DNA from: Pseudomonas viridiflava
GTDB taxonomy: Bacteria > Pseudomonadota > Gammaproteobacteria > Pseudomonadales > Pseudomonadaceae
Length of the DNA stretch: 64,000 bases
Direction of reading: 5' to 3'
Assembly (NCBI GenBank): GCA_900596015.1
Contig: UVIF01000021.1
Location: 124,001-188,000, forward strand
Numbering within the stretch: the stretch's first letter is position 1; every line of letters begins with the position of its first letter. A program made the translations under genes and the position numbers. Shown piece by piece: positions 47,804 through 57,475 of this stretch. Under the pieces are notes generated by a model, which saw only the letters and a program-made list of their open reading frames with translations, made no database searches and was not told where the DNA came from.

Positions 47804-49144
47804 TCAAACCCCCTGCGGCACCATGCGCGGTGCCATCAGGTACAACCACACCAGGGCAATGAAATACATCGCCGGAATGATCGTGAACAGCACCGTGTAG
47901 TCGTTGTTGGTCACCGTCAGGATGTACCCCACCACCTGCGTCATGAACATCCCGCCCACCGCTGCGCACATGCCGCCGAAGCCGAACACCGTGCTCATCA
48001 TGTGCTTGGGCGTGTAGTCCATCACCACGCTCCAGATATTCGCCGTCCACGCCTGGTGCGCGGCAATGGCCAGCGAAATCGCCGCCACGGCTACCCACAG
48101 GTTGGCCGCGCCAGCGGCGAACACCACACTGATGATCGCTAGAGCAAACACCAGCATCGACAACAGCCGCGCCTTGACCGGCTGCATGCCGCGTCCGATC
48201 AGGAACGACGACAGCACGCCGCCGCCCACGCTGCCGACGTCGGCACTCAGGTAGATGATGATCAGCGGAATGCCCATCTGGGTGACGTCGATGCCCAACT
48301 GGTATTGCTGATTGAGGAACGGCGGCAGCCAGTACAGGTAGAACCAGAACACCGGGGCCGTCATCATGAACGCCCCGGCGAAGGCCCAGGTGCCGCGCAT
48401 GGTCATGATCTTCCAGAACGGCACGCCCGCTTGTTCGGGTGCTTCCTGATCCTGGATGTATTCCAGTTCGCTGGCCTTGACCCGGGGGTGCTGGTCCGGG
48501 TCGAAGTACTTCAGGCCCCAGAACACCGCCCAGGCCAGACCCAGCAGGGCGATGGTGAGAAACACCGCCTGCCAGCCCCAGACGCTGAGGATCAGTGGCA
48601 GCATCATCGGCGTCAGCAGGGCGCCCACGTTGGTCCCGGCATTGAAGATGCCAGTGGCCACCGCGCGCTCCCTGGCCGGGAACCACAGCCGGGTGGTCTT
48701 CACGCAGGCCGGGTAGTTGGCCGCCTCGGTGAGCCCGAGAATGAACCGGCAGACCATGAAGCCCACCGCCGAAGTCGCCAGGCCATGGGCGCCGGTGGCC
48801 AGGCTCCAGAGCAGCACCGCGCAGAAGAACACGCGCTTGACGCCGATCCTGTCGATCAAGCGGCCCTGCAGCAGGAAGCCGATCGCGTAGCCCACCTGAA
48901 ACCAGAAATTGATGTTGGCGTAGTCCATCGCCGTCCAGTTCATTTCCTTGGCCAGAATCGGCTGCATCACGCCCAGCGCGGCGCGGTCGATGTAGTTCAG
49001 GGTGGTCGCGAAGAACACCAGGGCGAGCATGCCCCAGCGAGTCTTGCCGACCGCGGCGCCGGCTTTGACCATGTCCCGGAAACCGACTTTGGCATCAGGC
49101 GCCTGTTGGGCGCGGGGCAGGGCGGAGCTGTGGGGTTGTGTCAT
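47804..49144 (-). CDS. MFS transporter (ACS type), probable hydroaromatic acid importer
   Basis: The 446-residue carrier has 12 membrane helices and the anion:cation symporter landmarks RWGMLALVFFATTLNYIDRAALG, QGRLIDRIGVKRVF and ILGLTEAANYPACVK. Proton-driven ACS carriers import sugar acids and aromatic or hydroaromatic acids. I take the ATG at 49144 (MTQPHSSALPRAQQ). The gene is divergent from quiC and shares with it the palindrome-bearing gap, so quinate, shikimate or dehydroshikimate is the most likely substrate. Confidence 0.88.
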   Translation of the reverse strand: MTQPHSSALPRAQQAPDAKVGFRDMVKAGAAVGKTRWGMLALVFFATTLNYIDRAALGVMQPILAKEMNWTAMDYANINFWFQVGYAIGFLLQGRLIDRIGVKRVFFCAVLLWSLATGAHGLATSAVGFMVCRFILGLTEAANYPACVKTTRLWFPARERAVATGIFNAGTNVGALLTPMMLPLILSVWGWQAVFLTIALLGLAWAVFWGLKYFDPDQHPRVKASELEYIQDQEAPEQAGVPFWKIMTMRGTWAFAGAFMMTAPVFWFYLYWLPPFLNQQYQLGIDVTQMGIPLIIIYLSADVGSVGGGVLSSFLIGRGMQPVKARLLSMLVFALAIISVVFAAGAANLWVAVAAISLAIAAHQAWTANIWSVVMDYTPKHMMSTVFGFGGMCAAVGGMFMTQVVGYILTVTNNDYTVLFTIIPAMYFIALVWLYLMAPRMVPQGV

Positions 49145-49688
49145 GGTTGGGGCCTTCCGTACAGGCGCGGTGGGCAGGAGCCACCGCCGAACTTCGACTG
49201 AGCGCGGCGCAGTCCGATACAGCGGCGTGCACGGTATCAGAGACGTCGCCGTCAGGGGTGCGCTCGGTGGGGTCAGACAGGTGCGTCTTGGTAGTCTTCG
49301 ACGCAATCGGGGACGGGTACGGACACGGCGCAGAAGCGGATAGGGGTGTGCATGAGCGATTACCTGGGTTCTTGAAATTCTTATGGGGTGTTGACCGGCG
49401 GTGCTGACGGTCCGCGCTCGGTCGATTGGCAAAATGTGCATCGACCAGCTTCACTGTCGGGAACGATGGTGGGCACACGGCCCCAGCGAATCAATCGACT
49501 CATGCGGTAATTGGTCGATAATCGCACGCAAAACTAACTGGTTGGTACGTGCTCGGGTAGAGTAGCAAGCTGATACAACCACTTCTTTCATCACGGTTTT
49601 GCCTGCTTGCAAGGGCACGGCAGAACTGCAGAAAAAGGCTCGTTTCGAGGCCTCCCCGTAAGCCCTCGAGCAGCCATTGGAGCGTGCC
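49145..49688. other. Divergent regulatory gap between the MFS gene and quiC
   Basis: No credible gene is seen in these roughly 540 bases. They must hold both promoters. The only strong signal is the TetR-type operator candidate at 49530-49548, about 140 bases before quiC. Composition is less GC-rich than the genes from about 49360 onward. Confidence 0.6.
49530..49548 (-). promoter_or_regulatory. Candidate TetR-type operator, quiC/MFS promoter
   Basis: On the minus strand the sequence GTACCAACCAGTTAGTTTT agrees at 15 of 19 positions with GTACGAACTAGTTACTTAC in front of the AroE-like gene (53306-53324). Both lie before quinate-pathway genes near a TetR regulator gene. Confidence 0.5.
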
Positions 49689-51599
49689 ATGCAGCGTTCG
49701 ATCGCCACCGTGTCCCTGAGCGGTACCCTGCCGGAAAAACTCGAAGCCATTGCCGCCGCCGGTTTCGATGGCGTGGAAATCTTCGAAAACGACCTGCTGT
49801 ACTACGACGGCAGCCCCCGGGAAGTTCGGCAGATGTGCGCCGACCTGGGCATCGCCATCACCCTGTTCCAGCCGTTCCGTGACTTCGAAGGCGGCAACCG
49901 TTCGCGCATGGCGCGCAACTTCGACCGCGCCGAGCACAAGTTCGATTTGATGCAGGAACTGGGCACCGATCTGGTGCTGGTGTGCAGCAATACCGCTGCC
50001 GACTCCCTGGGCGAACAGCAGATTCTCGTCGACGACCTGCGCCAATTGGCCGAGCGCGCCGACAAGCGTGGCCTGCGCATCGGCTACGAAGCCCTGGCCT
50101 GGGGCCGCCACGTCAACACCTACCAGCAGGTCTGGGACATCGTTCGCCAGGCCGACCACAAGGCCCTGGGCGTGCTGCTCGACAGCTTTCACACCCTGTC
50201 GCTCAAGGGCGATCCGCGTGCGATCGCCGACATTCCCGGTGAGAAGATCTTCTTCGTGCAGATGGCCGACGCGCCCATTCTGGCCATGGACGTGCTGGAG
50301 TGGAGCCGACATTTCCGCTGCTTCCCCGGGCAGGGCGAGTTCGACCTGCCGGGCTTTCTCGCGCCGATCATCAAGACCGGCTACACCGGGCCGTTGTCTC
50401 TGGAAATCTTCAACGACGGTTTCCGGGCCGCACCGCCTCGGGCCAACGCGGCCGACGGCTTGCGCTCGCTGCTGTACCTCGAGGAAAAAACCCGCAAGCT
50501 GCTGGAGCAGGAGGCCACGGCGGTGCCCAATCTGGACATTCTCTTCGCGCCCCCGGCTGTGGATGAATACCAGGGCATCGAGTTTCTCGAGTTCGCCGTG
50601 GACGAAAGCCTGGGCGCCAAGCTCAGCCATTGGCTGCAGCAACTGGGTTTTGCCAAGGCCGGCCAGCACCGTTCCAAAAACGTCAGCCTGCTGCGTCAGG
50701 GCGATATCAATCTGATTCTCAACGCCGAACCCTATTCTTTTGCCCACAACTTCTTCGAATCCCACGGCCCGTCACTGTGCGCCACGGCGTTGCGGGTCAA
50801 GGACAGCGCCAAGGCACTGGAGCGCGCCGTGGCCTACAAGGCCCAGCCTTTCCGCGGTCTGGTCGGCCCCAACGAGCGCCAGCTGGCCGCCGTGCGGGCC
50901 CTGGATGGCAGCCTGATCTACCTGGTGGACGACGCCAGCGATGGGCCGACCATCTACGAGTCCGATTTCAGCCTCAGTGCGCCCGCGGCGACACCCGGCA
51001 TGCTCAAGTCCATCGACCACATGGCCATGGCCATACCGCCGGACACCCTCGACAGCTGGGTGCTGTTCTACAAGACCGTGCTGGACTTCAAGGCCGACGA
51101 CGAGGTGGTACTGCCCGACCCTTATGGCCTGGTGAAAAGCCGTGCGGTGCGCAGCCAGTGCAGCTCGATCCGCCTGCCGCTGAACATCTCGGAGAACCGC
51201 AACACAGCGATCTCCCATGCGCTGTCGACTTACCGCGGCTCGGGCGTGCATCACATCGCCTTCGACTGCGACGACATTTTCGCGGCCGTGAGCAAAGCCA
51301 AGGAGGCTGGGGTGGCACTGCTGGACATCCCGCTCAACTATTACGACGACCTGGGCGCGCGGTTCGATTTCGACGACGAATTCCTCAGCGAGCTGGCGTA
51401 CTACAACGTGCTGTACGACCGTGACGCCAACGGTGGCGAGCTGTTCCACGTGTACACGGAGCCGTTCGAGGAGCGTTTCTTCTTCGAGGTGCTGCAGCGT
51501 CGTGGTGGCTATGCCGGCTATGGCGCGGCCAACGTCGCCGTGCGGCTGTCGGCCATGGCCAAGGCGCGCGCCGGTGGCATCCGTCACGCCAAGCTGTGA
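49689..51599 (+). CDS. quiC: QuiC, 3-dehydroshikimate dehydratase with HPPD-like C-terminal domain
   Basis: The 636-residue fusion has an N-terminal TIM-barrel dehydratase that turns 3-dehydroshikimate into protocatechuate. The metal ligands known for the P. putida enzyme are all present: Glu134 (IGYEALA), Asp165 (VLLDSFH), Gln191 (FVQMADA) and Glu239 (LSLEIFND). The C-terminal half is a VOC/4-hydroxyphenylpyruvate dioxygenase-like domain (IDHMAMAIPPDTL, VHHIAFDCDDI, YTEPFEERFFFEVLQR). I use the ATG at 49689, a few bases after GGAGCG. The product feeds directly into PcaHG. Confidence 0.94.
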   Translation: MQRSIATVSLSGTLPEKLEAIAAAGFDGVEIFENDLLYYDGSPREVRQMCADLGIAITLFQPFRDFEGGNRSRMARNFDRAEHKFDLMQELGTDLVLVCSNTAADSLGEQQILVDDLRQLAERADKRGLRIGYEALAWGRHVNTYQQVWDIVRQADHKALGVLLDSFHTLSLKGDPRAIADIPGEKIFFVQMADAPILAMDVLEWSRHFRCFPGQGEFDLPGFLAPIIKTGYTGPLSLEIFNDGFRAAPPRANAADGLRSLLYLEEKTRKLLEQEATAVPNLDILFAPPAVDEYQGIEFLEFAVDESLGAKLSHWLQQLGFAKAGQHRSKNVSLLRQGDINLILNAEPYSFAHNFFESHGPSLCATALRVKDSAKALERAVAYKAQPFRGLVGPNERQLAAVRALDGSLIYLVDDASDGPTIYESDFSLSAPAATPGMLKSIDHMAMAIPPDTLDSWVLFYKTVLDFKADDEVVLPDPYGLVKSRAVRSQCSSIRLPLNISENRNTAISHALSTYRGSGVHHIAFDCDDIFAAVSKAKEAGVALLDIPLNYYDDLGARFDFDDEFLSELAYYNVLYDRDANGGELFHVYTEPFEERFFFEVLQRRGGYAGYGAANVAVRLSAMAKARAGGIRHAKL

Positions 51600-51606
51600 A
51601 GGCGTG

Positions 51607-51636
51607 CCCGCAGCGCAGGTGTGCTGCGGGCTTTCC
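51607..51636 (+). terminator. Rho-independent terminator after quiC
   Basis: CCCGCAGC (51607-51614) pairs perfectly with GCTGCGGG (51623-51630) and is followed by CTTTCC. The T run is short, so the terminator is moderate. Confidence 0.6.
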
Positions 51637-51693
51637 ATGGGCGCGCGGCGCGCCGCATAATGGCCGCTGACCAACGACGGCCGTGAGCCCAGC

Positions 51694-52365
51694 ATGACTA
51701 CGATCTCAGAGGCGGACGCGCAATCGACCGACGTTCCTCGCAAGCCCCGCAAGAACAACCCCGAGAAGACCCGCGAGAACATCCTGCAGGCCGCCATCAC
51801 CGAGTTCGTCGAGCAGGGTCTGGCGGGCGCGCGCGTGGATGCCATTGCCGAGCGTACGCACACCTCCAAGCGCATGATCTATTACTATTTCAGCAGCAAG
51901 GAGCAGCTTTACCTGGAGGTGCTGGAAAAACTCTATGGTGATATTCGCGGCACCGAAGCGAAGTTGCATCTGGACGAGCTGACGCCGGTGGAAGGCATCC
52001 GGCGGTTGGTGGAGTTCAGCTTCGATCACCATGATCGCAACGAGGATTTCGTGCGTATCGTGTGCAACGAAAACATGCACAAGGGCGAGTACGTCAAGAA
52101 GTCCACGAGCATTCGCGAGTTGAACAAGACCGTGCTGCTGGCGTTGGCCGACCTGCTGCGGCGTGGTACCGAGCAGGGCGTGTTTCGTCCGGGCCTGGAT
52201 GCCATGGACGTGCATTTGCTGATCAGCTCGTTCTGCTTCTACCGAGTGTCCAACAAGCACACCTTCGGCGAGTTGTTCCAGGTCGATTTCAACGAAGCCA
52301 CGTTGAAGCTGCACCACCGCGAAATGCTCTGCGAATCGCTCCTGCGCTTCATCAAGGCCCCGTAG
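51694..52365 (+). CDS. TetR-family regulator of the quinate/shikimate genes
   Basis: The 223-residue protein has a helix-turn-helix (GLAGARVDAIAERTHTSKRMIYYYFSSKEQLYLEVLEKLYGD) and an all-helical ligand domain (CNENMHKGEYVKKSTSIRELNKTV, FCFYRVSNKHTFGELF). It follows quiC and faces the AroE-like gene in a convergent way. Shared operator-like sequences before quiC/MFS and the AroE-like gene suggest it governs all of them. The ligand is probably a pathway acid. Confidence 0.9.
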   Translation: MTTISEADAQSTDVPRKPRKNNPEKTRENILQAAITEFVEQGLAGARVDAIAERTHTSKRMIYYYFSSKEQLYLEVLEKLYGDIRGTEAKLHLDELTPVEGIRRLVEFSFDHHDRNEDFVRIVCNENMHKGEYVKKSTSIRELNKTVLLALADLLRRGTEQGVFRPGLDAMDVHLLISSFCFYRVSNKHTFGELFQVDFNEATLKLHHREMLCESLLRFIKAP

Positions 52366-52411
52366 CAGCGGCGCAAGCCGCGTCCGGCCGCACCGCGTAG
52401 TGGGTTTTGAC

Positions 52412-53263
52412 TTATCCGTTCATTTCAGCGAAATGCGCCATCATGCGTTCGGCATCGGCTTGCCGGCCGCTGAACAGCTCGAAGGCCTTCACCGCCTGGA
52501 ACACCGCCATGGTGCCACCGTCCAGCGTGCGGCAACCCAAGGCGCGGGCTTCACGCAGCAGTTCGGTCTCGAGCGGAAAATAGACGATTTCGGCCACCCA
52601 CAACGCCGGGTGCAATGCCGCCTTGGGCACGGGCATGCCTGGCAGCTTGGCCATGCCCATCGGCGTGGTATTGACCAGACCGTCGGCCTCGGACAAGGCC
52701 GCCAGCAGGTCACTGCCCACGCGCGCCGGCTGCCCCGGGAAATGCTGGTTGAGGTTGTCCGCCAAGGCCTGCGCCCGTGCCGGCTCGACATCGAAAATGC
52801 TCAGTTGCCCCACACCCTCGAGCAGCAACGCATGGGCCACTGCCGCACCGGCGCCACCGGCGCCCATCTGCACCACACGGTCGCGCTTGGCACCCTGCAT
52901 GCCGCGGCGAAAACCTTCGGCGAAACCCAGGCAGTCGGTGTTGTGGCCCACCCGTTTGCCGTCCTTGAGCACCACGGTATTCACCGCGCCGATCCCTGCC
53001 GCTTCCGGCGACAGCTCATCGAGCAGGGGAATGATCGCCTGCTTGGCGGGGAAGGTGATGTTCAAGCCGGTGAAGCTCATGCGCTGAGCGGCAGTGAGCA
53101 GCTCTTCGAGAGCGCCGTTGTCGAGCTTCAGCGCATCCAGATCGATCAACCGGTAGACGTAACCCACGCCTTGCGCGGCGCCTTCGCGCTCGTGCATGGC
53201 CGGGGTACGGGACTGCTGGATACCGGCGCCGATCAGGCCTGCCAGGACGTTATTGCCGCTCAT
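52412..53263 (-). CDS. AroE/YdiB-like shikimate/quinate dehydrogenase
   Basis: The 283-residue protein has the shikimate-binding domain with catalytic Lys in NITFPAKQAIIPLLDEL and Asp in HNTDCLGFAEGF. The nucleotide fold follows, with MGAGGAGAAVAHAL and LVNTTPMGMAKLPGMPV. Its place beside quiC, with a shared operator-like site, suggests a catabolic enzyme that oxidises shikimate or quinate with NAD(P), distinct from biosynthetic AroE. Cofactor choice cannot be settled by eye. Confidence 0.9.
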   Translation of the reverse strand: MSGNNVLAGLIGAGIQQSRTPAMHEREGAAQGVGYVYRLIDLDALKLDNGALEELLTAAQRMSFTGLNITFPAKQAIIPLLDELSPEAAGIGAVNTVVLKDGKRVGHNTDCLGFAEGFRRGMQGAKRDRVVQMGAGGAGAAVAHALLLEGVGQLSIFDVEPARAQALADNLNQHFPGQPARVGSDLLAALSEADGLVNTTPMGMAKLPGMPVPKAALHPALWVAEIVYFPLETELLREARALGCRTLDGGTMAVFQAVKAFELFSGRQADAERMMAHFAEMNG

Positions 53264-53305
53264 CGGGTGACTCCATTGTTATTGTTTGTGCAATGGAGAT
53301 AAATT

Positions 53306-53324
53306 GTACGAACTAGTTACTTAC
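53306..53324 (+). promoter_or_regulatory. Candidate TetR-type operator, AroE-like gene promoter
   Basis: GTACGAACTAGTTACTTAC is centred on the 8-base palindrome AACTAGTT and matches the site at 49530-49548. It lies 43 bases before the AroE-like start codon. Confidence 0.5.
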
Positions 53325-53359
53325 GTCAAATGGTTTTCGACGATGGCGCATGGCGCGCC

Positions 53360-54445
53360 TCAACGGCGCACCAGCAGGACCCCCGATTCCATGTGGTGGG
53401 TATACGGAAACTGGTCGAACAGCGCGCACTTGGCCACTTTGTGGGTGTCATGCAGCTGCTGGATGTTGGCCGCCAGGGTTTCCGGATTGCAGGAGATGTA
53501 CAGGATGTTGTCGAAGCGCCGGGTCAGCTCGCAGGTGTCTGCATCCATGCCGGCCCGCGGCGGATCGACGAATACGCTACCGAAGTCATAGGCCTTGAGA
53601 TCGATGCCCTGCAAGCGGCGGAAAGGACGCACCTCGTTCAGCGCTTCGGTCAGCTCTTCGGCCGACAGACGCACCAGCGTCACGTTATCGACCCCGTTGT
53701 CGTCGAGGTTGTGCAGGGCGGCGGCAACCGACGTCTTGCTGATCTCCGTGGCCAGGACCTTGCGCACTCGGGTGGCCAGCGGCAGGGTGAAATTACCGTT
53801 GCCGCAGTACAACTCCAGCAGATCATCGTCACGCGGGCCCAGGGCCTCGTACGCCCAGTTGAGCATCTTCTGGTTGACCGTGCCGTTGGGCTGGGTGAAC
53901 GCACCCTCGGGCTGGCGATAGCGGAAGGTACGGCCAGCGACTTCGAGCGCCTCGACTGCATAGTCGCGGCCGATGACCACACGCTTGCCCTTGGAACGAC
54001 CGATGAGGCTCACGCCCAGATCGCTCGCCAACTGCTCGGCCGCGCGCTGCCAGTGCTCGTCCAGCGGTCGGTGGTAGCACAGGGTCACCATGGCGTCGCC
54101 GTCCAGCGTGGTCAGGAACTCCACCTGGAACAGCTTGTTGCTCAGCGCTGCATCGTTCTGCCAGGCGGCTTTGAGGCGCGGCATCAGCTCGTTGATGCGG
54201 GTGCTGGCAATGGGAAAGCTGTCGATCAGGATCGGTACATGCTTCTCGCCGGGAGCGAACATCGCATAGTGACGCTGGCCTTCCTCGCGCCACAGGCGAA
54301 ATTCCGCACGCAGCCGGTAGTGCTCGCGCGGCGAATCGAAGACAGCGGGTTGCGGTGCGTCGAACGGCGCCAGCAGCGTGCGCAGGCGCGCTACCTTTTC
54401 GTCCAGTTGCCGGGTGTAGGAGGAGGGGTCGAGAACAGCACTCAT
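53360..54445 (-). CDS. trmA: TrmA, tRNA (uracil-5-)-methyltransferase
   Basis: The 361-residue enzyme methylates U54 of tRNA to ribothymidine using S-adenosylmethionine. Motifs are [14 protein letters not shown] for cofactor binding, [13 protein letters not shown], the catalytic Cys in [11 protein letters not shown] and the catalytic Glu in [12 protein letters not shown] at the end. Length equals that of E. coli TrmA within a few residues. It overlaps the purine permease gene by 4 bases, so translation is coupled. Confidence 0.96.
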   Translation of the reverse strand: MSAVLDPSSYTRQLDEKVARLRTLLAPFDAPQPAVFDSPREHYRLRAEFRLWREEGQRHYAMFAPGEKHVPILIDSFPIASTRINELMPRLKAAWQNDAALSNKLFQVEFLTTLDGDAMVTLCYHRPLDEHWQRAAEQLASDLGVSLIGRSKGKRVVIGRDYAVEALEVAGRTFRYRQPEGAFTQPNGTVNQKMLNWAYEALGPRDDDLLELYCGNGNFTLPLATRVRKVLATEISKTSVAAALHNLDDNGVDNVTLVRLSAEELTEALNEVRPFRRLQGIDLKAYDFGSVFVDPPRAGMDADTCELTRRFDNILYISCNPETLAANIQQLHDTHKVAKCALFDQFPYTHHMESGVLLVRR

Positions 54446-55734
54446 GGATACCAGCCCAGTTTCACAACGAACAGAATGGAAAGGATCACCAGCGCCGAAT
54501 TCAAGTCGCGGGTGCGGCCCGCCAGCAGCTTGATCAAGGTCCAGGCGATGAAGCCGAAGGCGATGCCGTTGGCGATCGAATAGGTCAAAGGCATGGCCAG
54601 GGCAGTGACCACCACCGGTGCGGCTTCGGTGATGTCGTCCCAGTCGATCTCAGCCAGCCCCGAGGCCATCAATACCGACACGAAGAACAGCGCCGGCGCC
54701 GTGGCGTAGGCAGGTACGCTGCCAGCCAGCGGAGCGAAGAACAGCGCCAGCAGAAACAGCACCGCAACCACGATGGCGGTCAGCCCGGTACGGCCACCGG
54801 CACTCACACCGGCGGCGGACTCGATGTAGCTGGTCGTGGTGGAGGTGCCCAGCAGCGAGCCGGCCATGGCCGCCGTGCTGTCGGCAATCAACGCGCGGCC
54901 CATCTTCGGCATGTGGCCGTCCTTGCCCATCAGGCCGGCGCGCTTGGCAACGCCGATCAAGGTCCCGGAGTTGTCGAACAGGTCCACGAAAAGGAAAGCG
55001 AAGATCACGCTCAGCAGGCCGATGTCCAGGGCCCCGGCGATGTCCAGCTGCATGAACGTCGGCGCCAGCGAAGGCGGCATCGACACCAGGCCGTTGAAGG
55101 GGCTGAAGCCCAGCAGGATCGAGGCAGTGGTCACCACCAGAATGCCGATCAGCACCGCTCCGCGAACCTTGCGCGCCTCCAGGGCGACGATCAGGAAGAA
55201 GCCGAGGATCGCCAGCACCGCGCTGGGCTTGGTCAGGTCGCCCATGCCCACCACCGTGGCCGGATTGCCGACCACGATGCCAGCGCCCTGCAGGGCGATC
55301 AGCGCCAGGAACAGGCCGATGCCGGCGGCGATGGCCGAGCGCAGCGGCAGGGGAATGCTGTTGACGATCCATTCGCGGATGCGAAAGATCGACAGCAGGA
55401 AAAAGCACACGGCCGAGATGAACACCGCACCCAGCGCCACTTGCCAGGTGTGGCCCATGTGCAGGACCACGGTGTAGGTGAAGAAGGCGTTCAGGCCCAT
55501 GCCGGGCGCCAGGGCGATCGGGTAGTTGGCGATCAGGCCCATGATCGTCGAGCCGATGGCGGCAGCCAGGCAGGTCGCGACGAAGACCGCGCCCTTGTCC
55601 ATGCCGGTTTCACCCAGGATGCTGGGGTTGACGAACAGGATGTAGGCCATCGCCAGGAAGGTCGTCACCCCGGCGAGTATTTCCGTGCGCACGTTGGTGT
55701 TGTGCGCCTTGAGTTGAAACAGCCTTTCCAGCAT
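54442..55734 (-). CDS. NCS2-family (AzgA-like) purine permease
   Basis: The 430-residue permease has about 12 helices and AzgA landmarks: [62 protein letters not shown] and [25 protein letters not shown]. AzgA carriers import adenine, guanine or hypoxanthine with protons. I choose the ATG at 55734 ([18 protein letters not shown]); the longer open frame enters the promoter gap. Its stop overlaps the trmA start. Confidence 0.9.
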   Translation of the reverse strand: MLERLFQLKAHNTNVRTEILAGVTTFLAMAYILFVNPSILGETGMDKGAVFVATCLAAAIGSTIMGLIANYPIALAPGMGLNAFFTYTVVLHMGHTWQVALGAVFISAVCFFLLSIFRIREWIVNSIPLPLRSAIAAGIGLFLALIALQGAGIVVGNPATVVGMGDLTKPSAVLAILGFFLIVALEARKVRGAVLIGILVVTTASILLGFSPFNGLVSMPPSLAPTFMQLDIAGALDIGLLSVIFAFLFVDLFDNSGTLIGVAKRAGLMGKDGHMPKMGRALIADSTAAMAGSLLGTSTTTSYIESAAGVSAGGRTGLTAIVVAVLFLLALFFAPLAGSVPAYATAPALFFVSVLMASGLAEIDWDDITEAAPVVVTALAMPLTYSIANGIAFGFIAWTLIKLLAGRTRDLNSALVILSILFVVKLGWYP

Positions 55735-55970
55735 GCCTGCTCCCTGTGGCGCTTTTTGCGCCGTTGCCGTTGTTGTCGAGTGTTGTCGTGTCGACCCTGA
55801 TAGCAAAGCACATCCGGGCGGTAAAAAAAGCCGCGCATCATACCAGCAGCACCGCATGGAAACACTCATCAGCTCGTCTGAACGAATGGCGACCGCTCAA
55901 AGTCGTACCTGCAAACGACGCGACAAGAAAAATGTCGCGCAGCAAGCTGAATTACCGTGAGGTCGACCCG

Positions 55971-56489
55971 ATGAGCACGCTTTCTCCCAGCGCTGGTACG
56001 CAGCCGTACGCCAGCCACAGCATTTCCCTGCAACTCAATGGCCAGTCACGTCAACTCGACGTGCTGCCCTGGACCACGCTGCTGGACCTGTTGCGCGAGC
56101 AACTCGACCTGGTCGGCAGCAAGAAAGGCTGCGACCACGGCCAGTGCGGTGCCTGCACCGTGCTGCTCAATGGCAAGCGGGTCAATGCCTGCCTGACCCT
56201 GGCCGTGATGTGCGATGGCGCAGAACTGACCACCATCGAAGGGTTGGCGCAGGGTGACCAACTGCATCCGGTCCAGGCGGCGTTCATCAAGCACGACGCT
56301 TTCCAGTGCGGTTACTGCACGCCGGGGCAGATCTGCTCCGCCGTTGGCCTGATCAACGAAGGCCGTGCCGAATCCAGCGCCGACATCAAGGAATTGATGA
56401 GTGGCAACCTGTGCCGCTGCGGCGCCTACAGCAACATTCGCGCGGCCATCGAAGAAGTGGTCGAAGTGCAGGGGGGTGAGCGCTCATGA
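55971..56489 (+). CDS. [2Fe-2S] subunit of a PaoA/YagT-like molybdenum hydroxylase
   Basis: The 172-residue protein has the plant-type [2Fe-2S] site GCDHGQCGACTVLLNGKRVNAC and the second, all-helical site with CGYCTPGQI and LCRCGAYSNI. It passes electrons within the three-subunit aldehyde/xanthine oxidase-type enzyme encoded here. The start is ATG 55971 with GAGG in front. E. coli PaoA carries a twin-arginine signal; none is seen here even in the upstream frame. The stop overlaps the next gene (ATGA). Confidence 0.9.
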   Translation: MSTLSPSAGTQPYASHSISLQLNGQSRQLDVLPWTTLLDLLREQLDLVGSKKGCDHGQCGACTVLLNGKRVNACLTLAVMCDGAELTTIEGLAQGDQLHPVQAAFIKHDAFQCGYCTPGQICSAVGLINEGRAESSADIKELMSGNLCRCGAYSNIRAAIEEVVEVQGGERS

Positions 56490-57475
56490 ATCCGTTTACC
56501 TACGCCAAGCCTGCAGGCGTCGATGAAGCCGTACGCCTGGCCGGCCCGCACTCGCGTTTCATCGCCGGTGGCACCAACCTGCTCGACCTGATGAAAGAAA
56601 ACGTCCTGCAGCCCGAGCAGCTCATCGACATCACCGGTCTGCCTCTGCGCGAAGTCGAGGAGACCGCCAACGGCGGCGTGCGCATCGGCGCATTGGTGAG
56701 CAATGCCGACCTGGCCTGGCATCCGTTGATCGAACAGCGTTACCCATTGCTCAGCCAGGCGATTCTGGCGGGCGCATCGCCGCAGCTGCGCAACATGGCC
56801 AGCACCGGTGGCAACCTGCTGCAACGCACGCGTTGCTACTACTTCTATGATTCGAAGATGCCGTGCAACAAGCGCGAACCTGGCACCGGCTGCCCGGCCA
56901 AGGACGGCCTGAATCGCATTCACGCTATTCTTGGGGCCAGCGAGCAATGCGTGGCCACCCATCCTTCGGATATGTGTGTGGCCTTGGCAGCCCTGGCTGC
57001 CGTGGTTCATGTACAAGGCCCGAACGGCGCGCGCACCATCGAGTTCGCCGATTTTCATCGCCTGCCTGCTGACGCCCCCGAGCGCGACAACCAATTGGCC
57101 GATGACGAGCTGATCACCGCAGTGGAATTGCCTGCCGCCGGCTTCACCGCCCACAGCCAGTACCTGAAGATTCGCGATCGGGCGTCCTATGCGTTCGCAC
57201 TGGTCTCGGTTGCGGCCGCTCTGGAACTCGACGGCGAGACCATCCGCGACGCCCGCCTGGCGCTGGGCGGGGTGGCTCACAAGCCATGGCGCGACGAGGC
57301 GGTGGAACGCCTGCTGATCGGCCAGCCCGCCACTGCCGAAACCTTTGGCAAAGCCGCCGACCTGTTGCTGCAGGACGCTCGCGGCCTGCAACACAACACC
57401 TTCAAGATCAAGCTGGCCCGCCGCGCGATAGTCCGTGCCCTGAGCGATGCCGCAAAAGGGGAGATGCAGCCATGA
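56486..57475 (+). CDS. FAD subunit of a PaoB/YagS-like molybdenum hydroxylase
   Basis: The 329-residue subunit binds FAD (IAGGTNLLDLMKENV, ASPQLRNMASTGGNLLQRTR). It also carries a Cys-rich loop (RCYYFYDSKMPCNKREPGTGC) that in E. coli PaoB holds an extra [4Fe-4S] cluster. This feature separates it from ordinary xanthine dehydrogenase FAD domains. It overlaps both neighbours by four bases, so the three subunits are made together. Confidence 0.9.
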   Translation: MNPFTYAKPAGVDEAVRLAGPHSRFIAGGTNLLDLMKENVLQPEQLIDITGLPLREVEETANGGVRIGALVSNADLAWHPLIEQRYPLLSQAILAGASPQLRNMASTGGNLLQRTRCYYFYDSKMPCNKREPGTGCPAKDGLNRIHAILGASEQCVATHPSDMCVALAALAAVVHVQGPNGARTIEFADFHRLPADAPERDNQLADDELITAVELPAAGFTAHSQYLKIRDRASYAFALVSVAAALELDGETIRDARLALGGVAHKPWRDEAVERLLIGQPATAETFGKAADLLLQDARGLQHNTFKIKLARRAIVRALSDAAKGEMQP

